Positions 6,443 to 10,943 of a stretch of DNA of 10,943 nucleotides are shown here, piece after piece; positions within the stretch are counted from its first letter, which is position 1; each line of letters opens with the position of its first letter. The translations under genes were made by a program, and so were the position numbers. The DNA comes from GWC2-56-14 sp043731355 (GTDB taxonomy: Bacteria > Nitrospirota > UBA9217). The notes under the pieces were generated by a model. It was not told the origin of the DNA, ran no database searches, and saw nothing but the letters and a program-made list of their open reading frames with translations. The stretch is from contig JAYTJE010000162.1 in assembly GCA_043731355.1 (NCBI GenBank), positions 1-10,943 on the forward strand. The letters run 5' to 3'.

Positions 6443-7585
6443 TTAAATAGAATATGCCCCTTCCTCATCACCCGGTAAATCGTGGGTCTGCTCTGCCACC
6501 ATGCGCTGTTCGCGAACAAGTTCGGCGCGGAGTTCCTCCTCGGACGGCAGGACGAGTTTGTATTTGGTGGCGAAAAGCTGTTCGTTTCCATGAAGAACGG
6601 AGTAGCGTACAACGGACTTGTCCTTCCGGGCGCAAAGGATAATGCCGACAGTGGGATTGTCTTCCGGACCGCGCCGCAGATCGTCGTACATCCGTACATA
6701 CATGTCCATCTGTCCGATATCCTGATGGGTGAGCTCGTCGGTCTTCAGATCGAAGAGCACAAAACACTTAAGCACGTAGTTATAAAAAACCAGGTCAAGG
6801 TAGAAATCCTTGGATTCCGTGCTGATGCGCTGTTGGCGTGCGACAAACGCAAAGCCTTTGCCAGGCTCCAGAAGGAAGGACTGAAGATGGCCGATGAGCG
6901 CGTCTTCAAGTCTGGATTCGAGCAATCTGCCGGTATTGGGAAGGCCGAGGAATTCCAGCATGACGGGATCGTGAATGAAATCACGGGGTGAAACGGGTAG
7001 TGCCGCGAGGTTGGCCGCGGCTTCATCGCGGACGGCCAGGCGGTCCTGGCTGGCCAGGAGCCGCTCGTAGTACAGCGTGCCGATTTGCCTGTCCAGGGCG
7101 CGGGTGTTCCAGTTCTGGTCAGCGGCCTCATTCATGTACCAAAGGCGTGCGGCGGCATCCTCGACCCGAAGCAGAGAGCGGTAATGGGTCCAGCTCAATT
7201 CGTGACGCAGTGCGTCACATTTCGAGAACGCCTGATAGAACAGCCGCATATAACGGAGATTTGAGGCGTCGAACCCTTTTCCGAACTCGGCAGTGAGGCT
7301 TTCGGCGAGGTCGGAGAGCAGGCGTTTGCCATATACCGCCCTGGCGGCGCCGCCTTGTTCAAACTCCACGATGTGCCGCCCCAGGGTCCAGCAAGTGCGG
7401 ACTTGCACCACATCAACCGCGCGCAAGGCTTGCTGGCGGGCGGTCTGAATGACTTCCCGCAGTTTTTCGATCAAACCGCCGAGTTCACGCGCCTGCGATG
7501 GCGCGAAAGCGGGCACATTGTTAGCAACGATCTTCCGGGCTGCGGCATTTGGTTTGGCGCTGGTGACTGTTTTCTTTTTTTTCAC
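6443..7585 (-). CDS. DUF1016 / YhcG-family putative PD-(D/E)XK nuclease
   Basis: This 380-residue protein has the two-part DUF1016 layout. The N-terminal helical domain (about 33-180) contains the family features ARAVYGKRLLSDLAESLTAEFG and GFDASNLRYMRLFYQAF. A C-terminal nuclease-like domain (about 200-355) follows, with GKGFAFVARQQRI, FYLDLVFYN carrying Asp264, LFDLKTDEL carrying Asp279 and Lys281, and HQDIGQMDMYV with Gln292. These fit a D...(D/E)xK metal-binding site; Asp in the second position is allowed. The family is described as PD-(D/E)XK nucleases, and members often sit in type I restriction operons, but their biological role is not settled. The start is GTG, overlapping the hsdM stop in GTGA, with GGGAGG 6 bases upstream (plus 7592-7597), so it is translated with hsdM. 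An eight-A run directly follows the start codon. An accessory defence nuclease or a modulator of the restriction complex are both possible. Confidence 0.92.
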   Translation of the reverse strand: MKKKKTVTSAKPNAAARKIVANNVPAFAPSQARELGGLIEKLREVIQTARQQALRAVDVVQVRTCWTLGRHIVEFEQGGAARAVYGKRLLSDLAESLTAEFGKGFDASNLRYMRLFYQAFSKCDALRHELSWTHYRSLLRVEDAAARLWYMNEAADQNWNTRALDRQIGTLYYERLLASQDRLAVRDEAAANLAALPVSPRDFIHDPVMLEFLGLPNTGRLLESRLEDALIGHLQSFLLEPGKGFAFVARQQRISTESKDFYLDLVFYNYVLKCFVLFDLKTDELTHQDIGQMDMYVRMYDDLRRGPEDNPTVGIILCARKDKSVVRYSVLHGNEQLFATKYKLVLPSEEELRAELVREQRMVAEQTHDLPGDEEGAYSI

Positions 7586-9900
7586 GCCCGGCCTCCCTTC
7601 AACAAACCGTCCAACAGCCCCTCGGCTTCGTGCTCAATAGCGAGGATGTCGGCGCTGATCTCCTCCAGCGTACGTAATGGCTTTGGCTTGTAGAAATGGC
7701 GTGTGAAACTCACCTCATAGCCGATCTTGGTGGCGTCTTCCTTGATCCAAGCATCCGGGGTATAAGGCAGCACCTCGCGCTGAATAAAGGCTTCGATCCC
7801 GCCCTCTTCTAAAAGCGGCACTTGCTCCGTGTCGCGCAAATCGGAATCTGGTTCATATTCGACGATCGCAGGCTTGCCGTCCACCGTCGCCTCATACGTG
7901 CCCCGCAACGGATCGGCCTTGACTTTGCCCGGCTTGTGGATCTTGGCGATGACCGGCGGCGCAGTCTCAACGCGCCAGCTCACTGCCTTGATGATCAATT
8001 TAAGGTCGGCGGCAGGGAGTTTGATGCCTGCTTTTTTAAGCGCCGAGTCTACGAGGTCGAGGAATATATTGTGGTCTTCGAAGAGCTTGTCGCCCAAAGC
8101 ATCTCGCAGCTTCGTGGCTGTTTCTACGAGTCTTCCGGCGCGTTCCCAGGTCTTTGGGTCGAGCAGCTTCTTTTTCTTCTTCTCGGGCAGGCCCTTTTTT
8201 GCGCTGCCGCCCTCTTCGTCGCTACCCTCTTCATCGTCACTCTCGTCTGCGCCGTTTCCCCACTCTTCAAGGCGTTTTTCCAATGCAGCGGCGATCTTGT
8301 CGAAGTCCGAGAAAAGTTCGTCTCCGAACTCGTCATAGATAGGCGAACGCAGGTCTTCGTCACCGCCGGTAAATCGTAGCGTTAAAATGGCTTTGTGAGA
8401 GAGTTGACTATGCAGGCGCAGCGGACGCTCGACAACCGCCTTCCAATATCCGAAGGCAGCGTTGGGAAAGATCTTGGACTCAGGTGTTTCCTTGAAGTCG
8501 AGGAAGGTGCGGCTGATGCGCTCGATGTCCTCGGGCGAGAGCTCGCAGTTCTTCTTGCCGAGGTTTTTGCGCAGCGGTTTGAACCACTGGGTCGCGTCAA
8601 TGAGCTGCACCTGGCCCTTGCGATGCGCAGGCTTCTTGTTTGACAGGACCCAGATGTAGGTGGCAATGCCGGTGTTGTAGAAGAGGTTGAGTGGCAGGGC
8701 GACGATGGCCTCTATCCAGTCGTTCTCGATGAGCCATCGGCGAATATTGCTCTCACCCTGGCCGGCATCACCGGTGAAAAGAGAGCTGCCGTTGTGAACC
8801 TCGGCGATGCGGCTGCCAAGTGCCGACTTATCGTTCATCTTCGACGCCATGTTGGCGAGGAAGAGCATCTGGCCGTCGCTGGACCGGGTGACAAGTGACA
8901 ACTCCTCGTCCTTGTGCATAACCTTGAAGCGCGGGTCGCGCATGCCTGCCTTCCCGCCCATTGCTTCAAGGTCTTTTTTCCAGCTTTTCCCGTAAGGCGG
9001 ATTTGCAAGCATGAAGTCGAACTCTTGCGCGGGGAAAGCGTCGTGCGTAAGCGTGGACCATTCCGCGCCGCCGACGATATGGTCGGCATTCTCGCCCTCG
9101 CCTTTGAGCAGCATATCCGCCTTGCAAACAGCGTAGGTTTCAGGGCTGATTTCCTGGCCGTAGAGGTGACATTTTATTTGGAGACCGTGTTTCTTCGCGA
9201 TCTCCATAAGAGTCTCCTCCCCCACGGTGAGCATGCCGCCGGTGCCGCAGACGCAGTCGTAGAGAAGGTAGGACCCGGACTTGAGCTCCGTTTCGATCGG
9301 CAGGAATACAAGGTTCGCCATCAATCGCACAGCATCGCGCGGAGTCCAGTGCTCGCCTGCCTCTTCGTTATTCTCCTCGTTAAACTTGCGCACCAGTTCC
9401 TCGAAAATCGTGCCCATCGAGTGGTTATCGATGCCTGCCGGAGAAAGGTCGATCTCAGGGTCGAGGAAAATGTTGATCAGTGTGCCGAGCGCGTCGGCTT
9501 TGGAGAGAGTCGAAAGCTGATTACGGAACTTGAAATTTTCGATGATGTCCTGGACATTCTGCGAGAAGCCGTTGAGGTAGTCTTCGAAGTCGGCGAGCAA
9601 CTGCTGGTGGCTGCCACGCGATTTCAGGTCGCGCAGGGTGAAGCGCGAAGTGTTATAGAAAGCCTGCCCCGCAGCTGCAGCAAGCGCAGCGCGCTGCTCC
9701 GTGATGCCTGCCCCGTCGAGCATCTTTTTCGTGTCGAGCACAGCCTGCTTCGTAGGCTCCAGCACAGCATCCATGCGCCGGATAACGCACATCGGCAGGA
9801 TCACGTCCGGGTACTTGCCGCGCTTGAAGAGGTCGCGCAGTACGTCGTCGGCGATGCCCCAGATGAAGGAGACTATCTTGTTATGCGTGGCTTGGTCCAT
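7582..9900 (-). CDS. hsdM: Type I restriction enzyme, M (DNA adenine methyltransferase) subunit
   Basis: This 772-residue subunit transfers a methyl group from S-adenosylmethionine to adenine N6 in the HsdS-specified site, protecting host DNA, and forms the M2S core to which HsdR binds. An N-terminal helical HsdM_N region (about 7-140) precedes the N6_Mtase domain. The S-adenosylmethionine loop is YDCVCGTGGMLT (motif I, Asp215 to Gly222; commonly DPACGTGG in relatives) and the catalytic NPPYG is at 300-304, with EHWTPRDAVRLM (183-194) and SLFTGDAGQGESNIR (373-387) also typical. It is about 240 residues longer than E. coli HsdM: a charged low-complexity linker (about 549-578, acidic then lysine-rich) leads to an extra C-terminal domain of about 190 residues. 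The ATG at 9900 has AGGAG about 11 bases upstream and a sigma70-like promoter before it, so it is the first gene of the operon. No defect is seen. Confidence 0.97.
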   Translation of the reverse strand: MDQATHNKIVSFIWGIADDVLRDLFKRGKYPDVILPMCVIRRMDAVLEPTKQAVLDTKKMLDGAGITEQRAALAAAAGQAFYNTSRFTLRDLKSRGSHQQLLADFEDYLNGFSQNVQDIIENFKFRNQLSTLSKADALGTLINIFLDPEIDLSPAGIDNHSMGTIFEELVRKFNEENNEEAGEHWTPRDAVRLMANLVFLPIETELKSGSYLLYDCVCGTGGMLTVGEETLMEIAKKHGLQIKCHLYGQEISPETYAVCKADMLLKGEGENADHIVGGAEWSTLTHDAFPAQEFDFMLANPPYGKSWKKDLEAMGGKAGMRDPRFKVMHKDEELSLVTRSSDGQMLFLANMASKMNDKSALGSRIAEVHNGSSLFTGDAGQGESNIRRWLIENDWIEAIVALPLNLFYNTGIATYIWVLSNKKPAHRKGQVQLIDATQWFKPLRKNLGKKNCELSPEDIERISRTFLDFKETPESKIFPNAAFGYWKAVVERPLRLHSQLSHKAILTLRFTGGDEDLRSPIYDEFGDELFSDFDKIAAALEKRLEEWGNGADESDDEEGSDEEGGSAKKGLPEKKKKKLLDPKTWERAGRLVETATKLRDALGDKLFEDHNIFLDLVDSALKKAGIKLPAADLKLIIKAVSWRVETAPPVIAKIHKPGKVKADPLRGTYEATVDGKPAIVEYEPDSDLRDTEQVPLLEEGGIEAFIQREVLPYTPDAWIKEDATKIGYEVSFTRHFYKPKPLRTLEEISADILAIEHEAEGLLDGLLKGGRA

Positions 9901-9927
9901 TATTTATTTCGCTCCTATTCATCAGTT

Positions 9928-9947
9928 CACAACGGATGTTCGTCGTG
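9928..9947 (-). promoter_or_regulatory. Imperfect palindrome at the presumed hsdM transcription start
   Basis: On the minus strand CACGACG (9947-9941) and CGTTGTG (9934-9928) flank a 6-base centre; the only non-Watson-Crick position is a G·T pair. It lies just downstream of the -10 box, overlapping the likely start of transcription. It could be an operator for an unseen regulator or a 5'-end hairpin that stabilises the mRNA. Support is from sequence symmetry only. Confidence 0.35.
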
Positions 9948-9950
9948 GGA

Positions 9951-9979
9951 ATCATACAGGAAAGAGCGTTTCGGGGCAA
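9951..9979 (-). promoter_or_regulatory. Sigma70-type promoter of the restriction operon
   Basis: On the minus strand TTGCCC (9979-9974) and TATGAT (9956-9951) are spaced by exactly 17 bases. The expected start near 9944 leaves a leader of about 44 bases before the hsdM ATG. A second -35-like TTGACG further upstream has no correctly spaced -10. Confidence 0.65.
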
Positions 9980-10004
9980 CAGATTATCATCGCGGTGTAC
10001 GTCA

Positions 10005-10020
10005 AGGTAGCGGACCACCT
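10005..10020 (-). terminator. Short stem-loop after hrpB
   Basis: AGGTGG, loop TCCG, CTACCT can form a 6-bp stem with one G·T pair, 7 bases past the hrpB stop codon. There is no T tract after it, so it is a poor intrinsic terminator and may only be a processing or 3'-end stability hairpin. Confidence 0.2.
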
Positions 10021-10027
10021 CTCTTTA

Positions 10028-10943
10028 TCACTGCCCCCGCGGTTTTGCGCGCCGCGTGGGCACGGCGTTCCAGGGATCGTCGGGCCAGGGATGTTTCGGG
10101 TAGCGGCCTTTCAGGTCCTTTTTAACCAAGGGATAGCCCGTGTCCCAGAACCCCTTCAGGTCCTGCGTGATCTGGACCGGCCTGCGCGCCGGCGAAAGCA
10201 GGTGAAGCAGTATCTTGACGCGCCCGTTCGCGATCGTCGGCGTGTCGGCAAGCCCAAACAGCTCCTGCAGCTTGACGGCAAGTATGGGCTGATCGCCGGA
10301 AGAATAATCAAGTGTTATGCGGCTGTTGCTCGGAACGGTGATCGACAGGGGCGCGCGTTCGTCCAGGAGCCGCCCCTGTTCCCAGGAAAGCTTCGCTTTA
10401 AGCGCCGGCAAGACATTTAATCCGCTCAGGCCCTGAGCGCCGCGAATGTTGCCGAGCCAGGGAAGAAGCCATTCTCCGGGATTGGAAAAAAGGTGTTCAT
10501 CGGAAAGGTCCGGCCAGGCTTCTTCAGGGAAGGCCCGCTTCATAAGACCCGCCCTTGCCTGGAGCTGTTTTGCTTCCTTGCTGAAGGAGATGACACCGGG
10601 AGTCGTCCTGATCACGTCACACAGAATGGGCGCCGCTTCTTCGTCTGTCGGCGTGAAAGGCTTTTTTGAAAGGAGCACGGCATCTAATCGTTCTTCAATG
10701 GCCGCGGCGATCCTGTTCTCCTTTTTATCCCACTCAACCCTTCTGATGGTCTCGATGCGCGCCGCGCATTCACTGCGGATGAGCTCGTCCGTGACTGCTG
10801 CTGCGATATGGATAAAGCCTTCCGACTTTTCTCCGGCATCGACCGTGACGGCGATGAGGTAGAGATTGTTAACGAGGTGGCTGTCTATGGACAAACGCAC
10901 GCCCCTTCCCTGGGCCAGGACATAACCCCGGCTGCCTTCTTCG
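10028..10943 (-). CDS. hrpB: ATP-dependent RNA helicase HrpB, C-terminal part (5' end outside window)
   Basis: HrpB is a DEAH-box SF2 helicase of roughly 800 residues found in many Gram-negative bacteria; its cellular substrate is poorly defined. About 304 C-terminal residues are visible and the frame is open to the right edge. An internal GTG at 10900 is not a start: in-frame codons before it encode GSRGYVLAQGRGVRL, a conserved stretch after the helicase core. The C-terminal HrpB domain is recognised by NPGEWLLPWLGNIRG, then SRITLDYSSGDQPILAVKLQELFG, and the end block ILLHLLSPARRPVQITQDL, GFW and KGRYPKHPWPDDP, which is diagnostic of this family. The gene ends in a TGA at 10030-10028 with a short basic tail. 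The ATPase motifs lie outside the window. It is probably a resident chromosomal gene flanking the restriction cassette. Confidence 0.93.
   Translation of the reverse strand, partial: EEGSRGYVLAQGRGVRLSIDSHLVNNLYLIAVTVDAGEKSEGFIHIAAAVTDELIRSECAARIETIRRVEWDKKENRIAAAIEERLDAVLLSKKPFTPTDEEAAPILCDVIRTTPGVISFSKEAKQLQARAGLMKRAFPEEAWPDLSDEHLFSNPGEWLLPWLGNIRGAQGLSGLNVLPALKAKLSWEQGRLLDERAPLSITVPSNSRITLDYSSGDQPILAVKLQELFGLADTPTIANGRVKILLHLLSPARRPVQITQDLKGFWDTGYPLVKKDLKGRYPKHPWPDDPWNAVPTRRAKPRGQ

Noticed and set aside
9985..10006. TTGACG with GATAAT as an alternative hsdM promoter
   Set aside because: The spacer is only 11 bases, too short for sigma70; the TTGCCC/TATGAT pair has the ideal 17.
8914..10125. 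403-codon open frame on the plus strand opposite hsdM
   Set aside because: It is antisense to a clear hsdM and runs across the intergenic promoter region; its sequence shows no recognisable domain and mirrors the GC-rich codon pattern of the real gene.
10028..10900. Reading hrpB as a complete 290-residue gene from a GTG at 10900
   Set aside because: The frame is open to the window edge and upstream codons encode conserved HrpB residues, so the gene is partial.

Overview
The window carries seven protein genes, all read from the minus strand, plus one very short candidate gene. In transcription order (right to left) they are: the 3' part of hrpB (DEAH-box RNA helicase, running off the right edge); a type I restriction-modification operon, hsdM – DUF1016/YhcG-family nuclease – 34-codon small ORF – hsdS – hsdR; a macrodomain gene 13 bases behind hsdR; and the 5' two fifths or so of a class A penicillin-binding protein gene (PBP1A type, running off the left edge). 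HrpB and PBP1A together suggest a Gram-negative bacterium. The sequence is mostly GC-rich, apart from AT-rich patches in and before hsdS. The exact phylum cannot be fixed; a deltaproteobacterial or Nitrospirota-like host is only a guess.

The restriction operon is tightly packed. A sigma70-like promoter (TTGCCC, 17-base spacer, TATGAT) lies just upstream of hsdM. hsdM overlaps the nuclease gene by GTGA, the nuclease is followed 11 bases later by the small ORF, the small ORF overlaps hsdS by ATGA, and hsdS overlaps hsdR by ATGA. HsdM (N6-adenine methyltransferase) and HsdS (DNA recognition) would form the modification enzyme, and HsdR (PD-(D/E)XK nuclease plus SF2 translocase) adds restriction. 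The DUF1016 protein is a second putative PD-(D/E)XK nuclease inside the operon, and the macrodomain protein (ADP-ribose binding or hydrolysing) is a likely last member.

The most unusual region is the 112-base, AT-rich junction before hsdS. It holds a 34-residue ORF with a basic start and a hydrophobic end, and a perfect 7-bp hairpin that encloses the hsdS ribosome binding site. Together these suggest that HsdS translation depends on ribosomes reading through the small ORF. HsdS itself is mosaic: the second target-recognition domain is much more AT-rich than the conserved central region.

The flanks look like housekeeping chromosome, so the restriction operon appears to sit as a defence cassette between hrpB and the PBP1A gene. 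The PBP1A gene has its own clear promoter (TTGATT, 17 bases, TAATAT), with an inverted repeat directly upstream. No tRNA, rRNA, CRISPR array, insertion sequence or integrase was seen. No stretch over 300 bases lacks a gene.
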